Positions 53,373 to 63,384 of a stretch of 64,000 bases of DNA are shown here, one piece after another. Location: the NCBI GenBank assembly GCA_012519985.1, contig JAAYPC010000262.1:23947-87946 (forward strand). Direction: 5' to 3'. A program made the position numbers and the translations under genes. This DNA is from Fibrobacter sp. GTDB taxonomy: Bacteria; Fibrobacterota; Chitinivibrionia; Chitinivibrionales; Chitinispirillaceae. The notes under the pieces were generated by a model. It saw nothing but the letters and a program-made list of their open reading frames with translations. It ran no database searches and was not told the origin of the DNA. How positions within the stretch are numbered: position 1 is the stretch's first letter; each line of letters opens with the position of its first letter.

Positions 53373-54875
53373 TCATGGCTTTGGATGATGTGAGGAATAA
53401 TAGCGATCAATGAGCTCCTGAGGGCATTGAACCTCTCTGTAGCTAAAAGTAGGATTATCAACAGCGTGCATCCAGTCCACATACCATATACATCCCTCCC
53501 AGAGATCATGTAACGATGGATCTTTTCCAAAGAGGTTATCACACATATTTCTGACACAATCTTTTATGTCCTCAGGATCTGCATCCCAACCTACCTTTTC
53601 CTGGCAATATGAGGTCAATCCACCACTTCCCTTTCCTACCAGAGCTTCATTATTAACATCCACTTTCCATTGCCTGGCACATCCATTTCTGAATGCCCCC
53701 AAACCGCCTCCCGGAATCATTATATCAAATTGTCCACCACCTACATCATGACCGATATTTGAGGCCATAACGATCATTGTTTTACCCTTCATCATCGCAT
53801 GAGCCGCCTTGGGTTCACCATGTCTGAAGCCGCCATCAAACTGAAGCTGAAAACATTTTCCACAGGCATCATCTCCCGCCGGAACTGCCGCAAATCCGTA
53901 AGCCAGATTCTTGCAGACAGCAAACGGAACGTGACAATAGCACATGAACGCCTCTCCATCCTGATCACAACCGCTTTTTATTCCTTCAAGACCGGTCCAG
54001 TGCTCATCTCCAACCACTTTAAAGCAGGGAACCTCCGTTTTGCCATCGATACTGCAGTTTGCTGCGTAATGTTTTGTTTTGTCAGGCCATGAGCAGTGCG
54101 GTTTACAGCAGTCCCAATATCGGGAACCCCAACCGTTCTGCCCACCGGAAACCGTACCCGGCATCACTCCATCATCACAGTCCTTGTCTATATTATCCAG
54201 TCTTGAATGACTTGTTTTTTCCAGAATTATCACAATCCCGCTCTGATTGTAGGAGGAAATGGGATACCTTACCGATTGATAACCTTCTGCGCTGACTAAC
54301 AATGTATCAATAGCAGTCTGGGCCAAAAGAGCGAATTTTTTCAATACTGCTGTATTTGCCCTCGATTTTTCCGGCACTTTTTTTTGTAATCCAGTTATTT
54401 GTGCCGATGACAAATACCTGAACACTTCACTTTTTCCTTCATAATTTATGGCAATCATATAAACACCGGCTCCAAATCTGCTCCTCGGAATGGCAAAATC
54501 GTTGAGTCCAGCATTTAGCAGGCCCGAATTGAATTCGTACACTTTTTTTCCAGAGATATTATAAATGTTAATAGTAACGGGGGAAGATTTTCCAAGAACT
54601 ACCTGAATATTAGAGCCGCGAACCGAAGCAGAGGAATTGAACCTGGATTTATAGTGCCCCACAGATGTTATCTCTCCTGTGATAGAGAACTTTCCCTCTG
54701 AATCGGTCTTTGCATTTAAATCGCTGTTACTTAAAAGTAATACTTCAGCATTCTCTACAGGGCTACCGGATTGATTCTGGATTTTGCCGCTGAGATTTAC
54801 CTCTTCTGCATTTAAAAGGTTAAATGAAAAAGCCAGAAGAAAAAAAGAAAAAAGAAAACTGCTTTTAATAGTCAT
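53373..54875 (-). CDS. Secreted GH45 endoglucanase with N-terminal modules
   Basis: A 500-residue protein with a signal peptide (FLFSFFLLAFSFNLLNA). Residues 25-90 are a carboxypeptidase-regulatory-like beta domain (GKIQNQSGSPVENAEVLLLS), 95-160 resemble a type IX sorting domain (TINIYNISGKKVYEF, FGAGVYMIAINYEG), then a linker. The GH45 domain (about 240-470) starts at SRYWDCCKPHCSW, where the Asp is the catalytic base, with the second acid in GGGQFDIMIPGGGLGAF; many cysteines fit disulphides. GH45 cleaves beta-1,4-glucan. The sorting-like module is internal rather than C-terminal. Confidence 0.9.
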   Translation of the reverse strand: MTIKSSFLFSFFLLAFSFNLLNAEEVNLSGKIQNQSGSPVENAEVLLLSNSDLNAKTDSEGKFSITGEITSVGHYKSRFNSSASVRGSNIQVVLGKSSPVTINIYNISGKKVYEFNSGLLNAGLNDFAIPRSRFGAGVYMIAINYEGKSEVFRYLSSAQITGLQKKVPEKSRANTAVLKKFALLAQTAIDTLLVSAEGYQSVRYPISSYNQSGIVIILEKTSHSRLDNIDKDCDDGVMPGTVSGGQNGWGSRYWDCCKPHCSWPDKTKHYAANCSIDGKTEVPCFKVVGDEHWTGLEGIKSGCDQDGEAFMCYCHVPFAVCKNLAYGFAAVPAGDDACGKCFQLQFDGGFRHGEPKAAHAMMKGKTMIVMASNIGHDVGGGQFDIMIPGGGLGAFRNGCARQWKVDVNNEALVGKGSGGLTSYCQEKVGWDADPEDIKDCVRNMCDNLFGKDPSLHDLWEGCIWYVDWMHAVDNPTFSYREVQCPQELIDRYYSSHHPKP

Positions 54876-55227
54876 AAAAAAATACCCGATCAGAGAAATG
54901 TTTTAATTATTTGATTACCATTTTAGATTATACCAGAATCGAATCGTTTTTTCCTGATGATAAAGCAAAAGTACCCTCTAACTAGCAGATCCCACAGCTC
55001 TGTTCACCCATGTCCCTGGGAGTAGCCGGGCAGAAAAAGGAGTAGGATATATTCAAAGGTGATATGCTTCAAAGAGGATACGCAAAAGGGCAAGAAAATC
55101 ACTCCATCAGAATCATCCGATTCAGGTAAAATTTAATCGTCAGCAATAAGATAAATGATTCATCCTTGTTGTCCAAAACCGATTTTCTGCTAACAAGATC
55201 AATTGCCTATGCTACTGTCTTCAGCTT
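54876..55227. other. Intergenic region upstream of the GH45 gene
   Basis: About 350 bases between two minus-strand genes. It must carry the GH45 promoter, but none stands out. No repeat, RNA or hairpin recognised. Confidence 0.5.
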
Positions 55228-56223
55228 CTAGTGCCCGGTGTAAAACTTTTTCACTGTAAGTATAGAATCTATATGTTTTTTTCTTAAAACCGATTCGATC
55301 TCAAAAGGAACCACACATCCGCATCGTGAACAGTCTGCCTCAGATCCCATTACGCAGGGATTCTTTATCTTTCCTTTTGCATCAATGCTGAGAAAGGCTC
55401 TGGGAGCCATACAACGGGTAGTAATTTCCGATGAAACCGTTGATTTCATGAGCTTAAGAGTTGAGCAACTGTTGATAATAAAGTTTCCGTATTCCTTTTT
55501 GAGATTCAGAATTCTGTCTATAATCCGATCCTTCTGTGCGCCATCCAGATAGAGTGAATCATCAATACCCCTTTGCGGAGTATAGAAACTGAAACTTATC
55601 CCCTGTATATGGGTATTTTTCCATTCATCCAGGAATGCTTCTATACAATCAGCATTTAGCCTGTTCAATACACAGGTAACATTAATCCGGATATCATTGC
55701 GATTGGCATTATCCTTTACTTTATCATATACACCAGTTCCCCGAACAGATTCGTAATACCTCCTTGTTCCATCTACTGAGACATTAAAAACACCATTTTT
55801 TATCACTGGCAGCTCTATCGTTCCATTTGTTACAATCATATTAATTGGAAATAATCGCACACATTGGACAAGAAGTTCTTTTCTCAGAAGAGGTTCCCCC
55901 CCAAGCCAGGCAGCGTGTATCACCGATGGATAATTCTTTTTAAGTTCCTGTATTCTTAGCAGCGACTCTTCATCACCAAGTTCTGTACTCTGGTTCTGTT
56001 TGAGAAAATAACAATGCTTACACCGCAAATTACAGCGGTTAGTAAGATCAACGGAAATTCCCAATGGGAAATCGACTTTAAAAAAGAATCTTCTAATCAG
56101 AAAATAAAGAGTATTCAGTAAAGCCATTTCTTCATCACCTGCCAGATAGAGGGTATTAAAAATGTTATATCTTGAAACTGCAATAAGTATTCCAACAGAA
56201 TGCTTTATATTCTTTGCAAGCAT
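55228..56223 (-). CDS. Radical SAM protein with SPASM-like Cys cluster
   Basis: Up to 331 residues; an internal Met (about residue 32) before ALLNTLYFLIRR is another possible start. The radical SAM cluster motif is NRCNLRCKHCYF, followed by HAAWLGGEPLLRKEL. The C-terminus has extra cysteines (RCMAPR, KNPCVMGSEADCSRCGC), consistent with auxiliary Fe-S clusters of SPASM or twitch type. Such enzymes modify peptides or act in cofactor synthesis. No precursor peptide was found next to it. Confidence 0.82.
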   Translation of the reverse strand: MLAKNIKHSVGILIAVSRYNIFNTLYLAGDEEMALLNTLYFLIRRFFFKVDFPLGISVDLTNRCNLRCKHCYFLKQNQSTELGDEESLLRIQELKKNYPSVIHAAWLGGEPLLRKELLVQCVRLFPINMIVTNGTIELPVIKNGVFNVSVDGTRRYYESVRGTGVYDKVKDNANRNDIRINVTCVLNRLNADCIEAFLDEWKNTHIQGISFSFYTPQRGIDDSLYLDGAQKDRIIDRILNLKKEYGNFIINSCSTLKLMKSTVSSEITTRCMAPRAFLSIDAKGKIKNPCVMGSEADCSRCGCVVPFEIESVLRKKHIDSILTVKKFYTGH

Positions 56224-56570
56224 TCATTTATTCCCTTCAAGTCCAGTCATTGCTGGACCCAACAATCAAGCTAATTGTAAATTATTTTTCAAAACTGATT
56301 TTTCCAGGTATTGCTTTTATTAGAAAAAGTTGCTCCAGGTACAGTCATTTACTTTATAAAAACATTTTCTAAATCAATGAGCTTGAACTGTTGAATTTTA
56401 AATGATCTGACATTATCTTTTATCTGCACCATCTGGGTGACCTGCTTTACCAATGACTGACAACTGGTCATCGGCCATTAAGTCAGAACCTCAAATGGTT
56501 ATTTGTTGATCTTTCATGTTCAGGTATTGATATTTAATTCGTGTCTTTTTGTTTTTTCCACGGAGGAATG
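56224..56570. other. Divergent region upstream of kamA
   Basis: No gene. AT-rich, with an imperfect dyad near 56450-56475. It presumably contains the kamA-ablB promoter; no confident -35/-10 was found. Confidence 0.5.
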
Positions 56571-57893
56571 ATGTCTTTTAATCACAGACAGAAAACTATT
56601 GCAGAAACACTGGAAAAGGGTGCCGATATAGAAAAATGGCAGAACTGGAAATGGCAAATCCGCCATTCCATTACTACCATTGAACAGCTCGAATCCATCG
56701 AAGGCCTTGAGTTGACCAGTGAAGAACTGAATCAACTGGAAATAACAATAGAGAAATTTCCCCTCAGTGTTACCCCCTATTATCTTTCATTGATTGACAT
56801 TGATGACTTTCGCAACGATCCGGTATATCTGCAGGCAATACCCCGCTCCAGTGAACTGATCAGAGCCCCTTATGACATGACCGATCCACTCTCTGAAGAC
56901 AAGGACTCTCCTGCACCGTATCTGACTCATCGCTATCCGGACCGTGTTCTTTTCCATGTGAGCAATCTCTGCTCAATGTACTGTCGCCACTGCACCCGTA
57001 AGCGTAAAGTAGGTGACCGTGACTCCATACCAAGCTTTGAACAGCTCCAGCCGGCAATCCAGTATATTCGTGAACACGAAGGAATCCGCGATGTACTTCT
57101 TTCCGGCGGAGACCCCCTTATGCTTGAAGATAACAAACTGGAACTTCTCTTAAGAGCTATCCGCGAAATTTCCCATGTTGAAATTATCAGAATAGGAAGT
57201 CGTATGCCGGTTGTGCTCCCCTATCGTATAACCGATAAACTGGTCGCTATGCTAAAAAAATACCAGCCGATATTCCTTAACACGCATTTTAACCATCCTC
57301 GTGAACTTACGAGCGTGTCACGGCAAGCTCTGGCGAGACTCGCTGATGGCGGTGTTGTTCTGGGAAATCAGTCAGTACTTCTTGCCGGAGTAAATGACTG
57401 CCCACGTATTATCAAACGACTCTGCCAAAAACTTCTTACCGCACGAGTTCGACCCTATTATCTATACCAATGCGACCTTTCAGAAGGACTCACTCATTTC
57501 AGAACCCCGGTAGGAAAAGGAATTGAAATTATGGAAAGCCTGATCGGGCATACTTCCGGACTCGCAGTTCCCACCTATGTAGTCGATGCACCCGGCGGAG
57601 GTGGAAAGATCCCCATTATGCCCAATTACCTTATTTCCTGGTCCACAAACAAGGTCGTACTTCGAAATTATGAGGGAGTAATAACCACCTACAAGGAACC
57701 AGATTCCTACGAACCAACTTTCTGTGACCGTAATTGCGAAGAGTGTAATCTGCAACTCAAACTCAATGACGCAGAGGAACATTCGCCCATCGGCATCCAG
57801 CGCCTCCTTTCGGATGAGGATTCAACCATTTCGCTGACTCCCGCCGGCAATGAGCGGATAAACAGGAGATCCTTATGTCCTGCGACTGCATAG
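56571..57893 (+). CDS. kamA: Lysine 2,3-aminomutase
   Basis: About 440 residues from the second ATG (56571) with GGAGG 4 bases upstream. It converts L-lysine to L-beta-lysine using SAM, PLP and a 4Fe-4S cluster. Seen: the cluster motif [14 protein letters not shown], the [12 protein letters not shown] segment, and the PLP-lysine loop [17 protein letters not shown]. The next gene, overlapping by 19 bases, is the beta-lysine acetyltransferase, so the pair makes N-epsilon-acetyl-beta-lysine, an osmolyte of salt-adapted methanogens and some bacteria. Confidence 0.95.
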   Translation: MSFNHRQKTIAETLEKGADIEKWQNWKWQIRHSITTIEQLESIEGLELTSEELNQLEITIEKFPLSVTPYYLSLIDIDDFRNDPVYLQAIPRSSELIRAPYDMTDPLSEDKDSPAPYLTHRYPDRVLFHVSNLCSMYCRHCTRKRKVGDRDSIPSFEQLQPAIQYIREHEGIRDVLLSGGDPLMLEDNKLELLLRAIREISHVEIIRIGSRMPVVLPYRITDKLVAMLKKYQPIFLNTHFNHPRELTSVSRQALARLADGGVVLGNQSVLLAGVNDCPRIIKRLCQKLLTARVRPYYLYQCDLSEGLTHFRTPVGKGIEIMESLIGHTSGLAVPTYVVDAPGGGGKIPIMPNYLISWSTNKVVLRNYEGVITTYKEPDSYEPTFCDRNCEECNLQLKLNDAEEHSPIGIQRLLSDEDSTISLTPAGNERINRRSLCPATA

Positions 57894-58708
57894 AAAAAAA
57901 AGACGGTGCGCTTTTCCAGCACGGAAAAGCCAGTGACCGTCTATATTTGATGAAATGGGATAGGAATGAACCAAAAAGGCTTCTGCAAACCATTTACCGG
58001 CTTATTACCGCAAATGGGTACACCAAAGCCTTTATCAAAGTACCAGAGCATCACGCATCCTTCTTTGCCCAAAATGGATTTGAGGAGGAAGCGAGGATAC
58101 CTGCCTACTATGATTTAAATGCTTGCATCTTTATGGGAAAATTTTTTCATCCGGACCGCAAAAAAGTTCTGCCCCAGATACAGGAAACCATGGACAGAAA
58201 TCTTGCGCTTGCCCTGGATAAAAAGCGTGAAAAATCGACTCCAGCACTCCCGCAGGGTTTTTGTCTGCGGGAACTGATAAGTGGCGATTGCCAGCAACTG
58301 GCCTCTCTGTACCGGAATGTTTTCCTAACCTACCCCTTCCCCATCTTTGACCCGGCCTACCTTGAACAGACGATGAAAGAAAATATTGCCTATTTTGGCA
58401 TATTCTCCGGCAAAACCCTTGTTGCCGCATCTTCGGCCGAAATGGATCTGGAAACCAGCAGCGTTGAATTCACCGACTTTGGAACAAATCCCGACTTCCG
58501 GGGGAACAGCTTTGCCGCAATCCTGCTTGCAAAAATGGAAAAATCAATGACAGTGCGCGGTATAAAAACACGCTACACCATCGCCCGAGCACTTTCCGCC
58601 AGTATGAATATTACCTTTGCAAAAGCCGGATACCACTACTGCGGTACCCTTACAAACAATACCGGTATTTCAGGTAGTATAGAATCCATGAATGTCTGGT
58701 ACGCATAA
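57875..58708 (+). CDS. ablB: Beta-lysine N-acetyltransferase
   Basis: A 277-residue GNAT protein. It begins with a short non-GNAT region then an AblB-type first domain ([37 protein letters not shown]) and a second GNAT domain ([40 protein letters not shown]). It acetylates beta-lysine at N-epsilon using acetyl-CoA. AGGAGA precedes the ATG. It overlaps kamA, so translation is coupled. Confidence 0.9.
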   Translation: MSCDCIEKKDGALFQHGKASDRLYLMKWDRNEPKRLLQTIYRLITANGYTKAFIKVPEHHASFFAQNGFEEEARIPAYYDLNACIFMGKFFHPDRKKVLPQIQETMDRNLALALDKKREKSTPALPQGFCLRELISGDCQQLASLYRNVFLTYPFPIFDPAYLEQTMKENIAYFGIFSGKTLVAASSAEMDLETSSVEFTDFGTNPDFRGNSFAAILLAKMEKSMTVRGIKTRYTIARALSASMNITFAKAGYHYCGTLTNNTGISGSIESMNVWYA

Positions 58709-58882
58709 TGGGAGAATAGACACCAGTAAGAATGATTTTAATACGGTTTAACAGGGTAATGGCATTTGGACCTTTCTCATTTTTGATTTATCTTTAGTCT
58801 TGTTAATGCTGCCAGAAGTTTTATATGATGATTCCCCGGAACATAAAATATCGACGCACTTAAAAGAAATGGTTTTCTACCT

Positions 58883-59968
58883 ATGCATAAACTGATTCTT
58901 CGTTGTGCCAAATATTACTGGACCTTTATTGGTTCCAGTTACTTTAAGGGAAATCGTCCCGATTGCCCACCCAAGCGCATTCTGATCACTAAATTTGATA
59001 GACTGGGTGATTTTTTCCTTCTCATCCCTTTTCTTCAACAGCTTCAGAAGAGGAAGATAGAAATAGTCCTTATCAGCCCACCAATGAACAAAGAGGTCAT
59101 CGACCATCTTCAGATTCCGGTTTCCTTCATTCCATTTGACAACAGCAGCATTGAAAAGTTCTCAGAACTTCTCAGATTTGTGCGTGAAACATCTTTCAGT
59201 CACGCCATTAATCTCAGCATGAATATCTGGGGAGGCTTTCTGGTGAATCAATCGAAATCCGCTCACAAGCTCGGACTTTTGCAGGAGCGGGAACACTATG
59301 TTTACAAAGGTGCCAAGCTGTTCTACGATAAAATTCTGAGTTATCCACCAGACACACATAATTTTGATGTCCTATGCAGGGTATTTGGGGAAATCACCGG
59401 GGAAGACCGGTTTTTTCCACTGATAGAGAAGAAAACCACTGATAACGGATGGATAGTTATTCATCCGTTCGCATCATGGAAACCCAAGCAGTGGCCAAAG
59501 TTTTTTGAGCTTATGGAGAATCTGACAGAACAGAACTACAAAGTTAAGGTAATAGGTACCCCAAAGGAGTATCAGGATTTTATCGTTCCGAAAAATCTTC
59601 AAAACAACCCGTCGGTGTCATTTACCGTTCTTTCCTCTGTTAAAGAACTGATGGAGCAGATAGACAGTTGCACTGCATTTATTGGAAACGACTCCGGTCC
59701 GGCACATTACGCAGCACTCATTGGAAAACCTACGACCATTATCTGGGGGCCAGGATTATTTGAAAGAATTCATGCTCGGGGAAAAAATGTTCATTTCTGT
59801 ATAGTGCCGGTAAATTGCCGTCCATGCCGCCAGAAAGGTGTTACCTGTCAAAGAGGTAACAATATCTGTTTGCAGAATGTAACTGTGGAAATGGTTTTGG
59901 AGAAGTTTGAAAGCAGCCTGAATAAACATGTAAATCATTCTGATCGCAGTTCAGACACACCCCTTTAA
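58883..59968 (+). CDS. Glycosyltransferase family 9 (heptosyltransferase-like)
   Basis: A 361-residue GT-B enzyme. N-terminal ILITKFDRLGDFFLLIPFL is the GT9 start; the donor-binding part has VIHPFASWKPKQWP and FIGNDSGPAHYAALIGKPT; the C-terminal Cys-rich CRPCRQKGVTC is usual in this family. GT9 enzymes add heptose to LPS core. The acceptor is not known. It stands alone. Confidence 0.9.
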   Translation: MHKLILRCAKYYWTFIGSSYFKGNRPDCPPKRILITKFDRLGDFFLLIPFLQQLQKRKIEIVLISPPMNKEVIDHLQIPVSFIPFDNSSIEKFSELLRFVRETSFSHAINLSMNIWGGFLVNQSKSAHKLGLLQEREHYVYKGAKLFYDKILSYPPDTHNFDVLCRVFGEITGEDRFFPLIEKKTTDNGWIVIHPFASWKPKQWPKFFELMENLTEQNYKVKVIGTPKEYQDFIVPKNLQNNPSVSFTVLSSVKELMEQIDSCTAFIGNDSGPAHYAALIGKPTTIIWGPGLFERIHARGKNVHFCIVPVNCRPCRQKGVTCQRGNNICLQNVTVEMVLEKFESSLNKHVNHSDRSSDTPL

Positions 59969-60053
59969 TAGTAATGATTTCTGCATGTTTCTTTCACGAT
60001 AAAGAATCAATTTGCGAAACATTTGTAAATAGCGAAGATTATCTCTTTCAATC

Positions 60054-60125
60054 ATTCGTGTTTCCTCATTTGAGCTATTCGTGTTCCACTACAATCAAAT
60101 TCCTGAGATAACGGGAATCACTCTA
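60054..60125 (+). repeat. Dispersed repeat copy A
   Basis: It begins with a 30-base block, ATTCGTGTTTCCT then ATTTGAGCTATTCGTG after one C, which matches 63195-63224 with two mismatches, and continues with looser similarity (a GATAACGGGAAT end). Confidence 0.6.
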
Positions 60126-60159
60126 CCTGATATTGCCCATAAAAACACAAATAGCGGGT

Positions 60160-61683
60160 CTAGGCTATTGAACTGTTCCTTTCAACTATTCTTCCACTTA
60201 ATTTCACTTCCGGGCTTCCATTTAATAAGCATGTACTATTGGGGTAGAGAAGATGATTCAACATATTCTGCACTTCTCCGAAAGTATTAAATTCGTATGA
60301 ACTGATATTTCGTTCGAAACTTTTGAAAGAATTGTCAAAACCGATAAGGGCTGGTCTTTGAGAAAGCGGGACTGAGCAGTAGTTCCAGTAATCAGTTATC
60401 AATACCGCAATGTGATCGTTTGCACACACCCAGGCAGTTATCGAGCTGTCTTTTGAAGCTTCATTAATAAACTCCTCACAAACGGTAAAAATCATATTAT
60501 CGCGTAAGAGGATGTCATGTTCATACTGAATTGAAGCAATCCGGTTTCTCAGAAACGGATGCAACCTCTCTGCGACTCCTGAAACCAGTTTTTTGCCAAA
60601 TGAGGATTCTCCGGTAATTTTAATCATAAAAAAATAATCATTCAGATATTCAGTAGACACGTAAGGTATTATCCGGATATCCTGATATACCATTGCTGCC
60701 TTTTTCAAACCAGCTAACCGGTTCTGAGACCAGGGGCTTTTATGAAATGGTGAGATATAGGCGATTCTTTTATGTCCTTTCCCTATAAGATATCTTCCTA
60801 CCTCATAACCCGGAAGAATCGAATAGCTCGAATCAAAAAAGGACAGTTTCTTTTTTGCAGGACCATGATAGTCAACCATACGCAATATCCTGTGATCTTC
60901 AACCCACGCAGATATTGGTATGTTAAAAACCAACAATTTACGCAAACATTCTGCTGAATCTTTCATGTGGTACGATGAAAGAATTATTCCGATGACATTT
61001 TTACTTTTCAGGTAATGAACAAGAGGGGTATCATCAGGAGTATAGAATTGTGGTTCATCAAGATAATCATTGCAGCATATTGTTTCTAAGATAACATTCT
61101 GCTGCATTGCCGCATTGAAAAGTAAACGATAAAAATTCCGTTCACGCTCTGTTTCAATCTTTACAGCATTTTTGGCTAATCCAAAAGCAATTATTGCAAT
61201 CCTTGATCTGGATTTGGTCTGACCGGTGAAAAAGTAGTACCTGGATCCGCTCCGCTTTATAACATTTTCGTCAGTTAAAATTGCCAGTGCCTTTTTAATC
61301 GTAGGATAACTTACATTGTAATATGCAGTCAATTGTTTTATTGATGGTAACGGTAAATGAGTCTGGTATTTCCCTTCGATAATATCTTTCTTAATTGTTA
61401 TTACAGTTCTTTCTACCGTGTTATGATTCTCAAGATCTGCTGCTCCATCATGAATTGATTTTTTTTCTTTGGTTGCATAGTAACCATTACCCCATCTTCC
61501 TTGCAGCACACCTTCGTTTTTTAAAACATCTATGGCCCGAAGTATTGTTACCGGTGATACAGAACAATGCCTGGCCAGATTTCTAACTGAAGGCAATCTG
61601 CCGTCGGTTGTCTCTTCAATAACAGTTCGCAGTTTTTTCACTGTTTCCGATAATATTGGCGATTTGCGAGGTTTCATAATCAT
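60160..61683 (-). CDS. Transcriptional regulator with two GntR-type HTH domains and a LacI-like sensor
   Basis: A 507-residue protein. Winged-helix domain 1 at about 8-75 (LPSVRNLARHCSVSPVTILR), domain 2 at about 90-155 (LPSIKQLTAYYNVSYPTIKK), then a periplasmic-binding-like effector domain (RSRIAIIAFGLAKNAVK, GRYLIGKGHKRIAYISPFH, ALIGFDNSFKSFERNISSYE). Most GntR/LacI hybrids have one HTH; two in series is unusual. It is divergent from the GH26 gene and probably controls it in response to a sugar (inference). Confidence 0.85.
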   Translation of the reverse strand: MIMKPRKSPILSETVKKLRTVIEETTDGRLPSVRNLARHCSVSPVTILRAIDVLKNEGVLQGRWGNGYYATKEKKSIHDGAADLENHNTVERTVITIKKDIIEGKYQTHLPLPSIKQLTAYYNVSYPTIKKALAILTDENVIKRSGSRYYFFTGQTKSRSRIAIIAFGLAKNAVKIETERERNFYRLLFNAAMQQNVILETICCNDYLDEPQFYTPDDTPLVHYLKSKNVIGIILSSYHMKDSAECLRKLLVFNIPISAWVEDHRILRMVDYHGPAKKKLSFFDSSYSILPGYEVGRYLIGKGHKRIAYISPFHKSPWSQNRLAGLKKAAMVYQDIRIIPYVSTEYLNDYFFMIKITGESSFGKKLVSGVAERLHPFLRNRIASIQYEHDILLRDNMIFTVCEEFINEASKDSSITAWVCANDHIAVLITDYWNYCSVPLSQRPALIGFDNSFKSFERNISSYEFNTFGEVQNMLNHLLYPNSTCLLNGSPEVKLSGRIVERNSSIA

Positions 61684-61876
61684 ACCAAAAACAGAACAGG
61701 TTTAATTATAACAGTATAACAACAAAATAAATATATCAATTTTTCTAAATTAATCCATAATTCTAAAGTCACTATATTTTCAGACAAAGAGTGAGTTTAA
61801 ATCTGACAGATCACATCTGGTTGGAAACGAAACAATTGCAGGATAAGACACAAATATTACAGGTATGGAGGTAAGA

Positions 61877-62980
61877 ATGAATTATAGCGCCCTTTGTCTG
61901 GCGATCGCATCACTTATTACAGTTTCTTCGGCAGAACTTCGTCTGATTGGTGCCTGGGTTGGTGGAGACGGTACCTATCCACAACCTACCAAAAAAAATG
62001 TCGAGGCATTTCAAACGTTACAGAACAGACATCTTGATCTGATAAGCTTATTTGTCCTGTGGGATGTAAATGATTGGGACTGGACCAGAAAGTATGCAGA
62101 TATTGCAGATGAAAACAGGTCAACCCTTGTAGTGACATGGATGGCAAATGGTTATACCACACCACAGATCATTAATGGAGAAGCAGATACTTATTTGAAA
62201 GAGTATGCGAAAGGAGTAAAGTCCTATGGTAAAGAGATCTGGCTTCGTCCGTTTCATGAAGCAAACGGTGACTGGTATGACTGGGGAATAGCCAAGCAGG
62301 GAGCCGGTAATACAAACCAGACACTGATTGATGCCTGGAAACATGTTGTAACCATTTTCCGTGATCTCGAAGTTACAAATGTCAAATGGGTCTGGACTAC
62401 CAATGCCACAAACAGTGGATCAGCAACATTTACCGGATGGTTTCCCGGAGATGACTGGGTGGATATGGTTTCCATTGATGGTTACAATTGGGGAACTACT
62501 CAAAGCTGGTCAAGTTGGACCAGTTTTGCAGATGTGTTCGATGAGGCATATAAGGCACTTTCAATTTCTCAAAAGCCTTTGTTTATTGCAGAATTTTCCT
62601 CAACTGAGCATGGTGGCAACAAGGCACAATGGATTACTGACATGTTCAATGTTATACCAGAAAAGTTTCCCAGGATATTTGCGCTTATGTGGTTCAGTCA
62701 GTCTAAAAGTGCAGAAGCAGACTGGGCACTTAACACAAGTGAGGCAGCTTTGAATGCCTGGAAAGATGGTATCTCGAAGATCAGCAGTGTTGGGATTTCT
62801 AAAAAAAAAGTAAACTGCAAGCCGGCAAATAACAGTTCCGGTTATAAAAAATCAGTATTTATAAGGTCATTGCCTGATTATCAGAATTTCTGGGATCTTC
62901 AGGGGAAGCAGGCCGAAAACAGTTCAACACGCGGTATTGCTAAGGGTACTTATATAGTCTCACCAGGAAATGTAAAGTAA
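61877..62980 (+). CDS. Secreted GH26 beta-mannanase
   Basis: About 367 residues from the ATG at 61877, with GGAGG 5 bases upstream; a Met at 61865 is part of that site. Signal peptide (LCLAIASLITVSSA), then a GH26 domain: acid/base Glu in IWLRPFHEANGDWYDWG and nucleophile Glu in PLFIAEFSSTEHGG. GH26 cleaves beta-1,4-mannan. The C-terminal ~60 residues end in a sorting-domain-like WDLQGKQAENSSTRGIAKG. Paired with a divergent regulator. Confidence 0.92.
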   Translation: MNYSALCLAIASLITVSSAELRLIGAWVGGDGTYPQPTKKNVEAFQTLQNRHLDLISLFVLWDVNDWDWTRKYADIADENRSTLVVTWMANGYTTPQIINGEADTYLKEYAKGVKSYGKEIWLRPFHEANGDWYDWGIAKQGAGNTNQTLIDAWKHVVTIFRDLEVTNVKWVWTTNATNSGSATFTGWFPGDDWVDMVSIDGYNWGTTQSWSSWTSFADVFDEAYKALSISQKPLFIAEFSSTEHGGNKAQWITDMFNVIPEKFPRIFALMWFSQSKSAEADWALNTSEAALNAWKDGISKISSVGISKKKVNCKPANNSSGYKKSVFIRSLPDYQNFWDLQGKQAENSSTRGIAKGTYIVSPGNVK

Positions 62981-63194
62981 TTTACCTGATGCGGGTGTTA
63001 TTCGGGTGAAACCTGTTTAGTGGTAATTGTGTTCAACTGCCAACAGAATTTTGAAGGTAACATGAATCATACGGATTGGACTCGGACACTAAATAGACAC
63101 CAATCAGAAAAAAGAGAGCTGGTAGGATTCATCGATTTTGTGTTTTTCCCCAGAGATGCTTCCTTTTCGCATTAAAGCTTCAACTCTGGGGAGC

Positions 63195-63290
63195 ATTCGT
63201 GTTTCCTGATTCGAGCTATTCGTGATACTCTTTCAACCAGACTTGGAGGTAACGCGAATTATAGGAATGTGATTAAGCACCGACACGGGA
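63195..63290 (+). repeat. Dispersed repeat copy B
   Basis: The first 30 bases match copy A at 60054 with two changes. Its tail (GGAGGTAACGCGAATTATAGG, closing CGACAC) resembles 63053-63090, the end of a more diverged copy C. Copies lie on both sides of the regulator-GH26 pair. Confidence 0.6.
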
Positions 63291-63297
63291 GTGAAAA

Positions 63298-63384
63298 ATG
63301 AGAGTCAGCCTGTCTGTTGTGTTTTTTCCGGCAGCCGATTCAGTTATCTATTTGGTAGGTGATTCCAGCTCCACTCTGTATTAG
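63298..63384 (+). pseudogene. Possible truncated SGNH-hydrolase start
   Basis: An ATG with GGGAG 6 bases upstream opens 28 codons that look like a signal-peptide-like start then SVIYLVGDSSSTLY, reminiscent of the block I GDS of SGNH esterases, before a TAG. The rest of such a gene is not found in frame. Could be chance. Confidence 0.25.
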
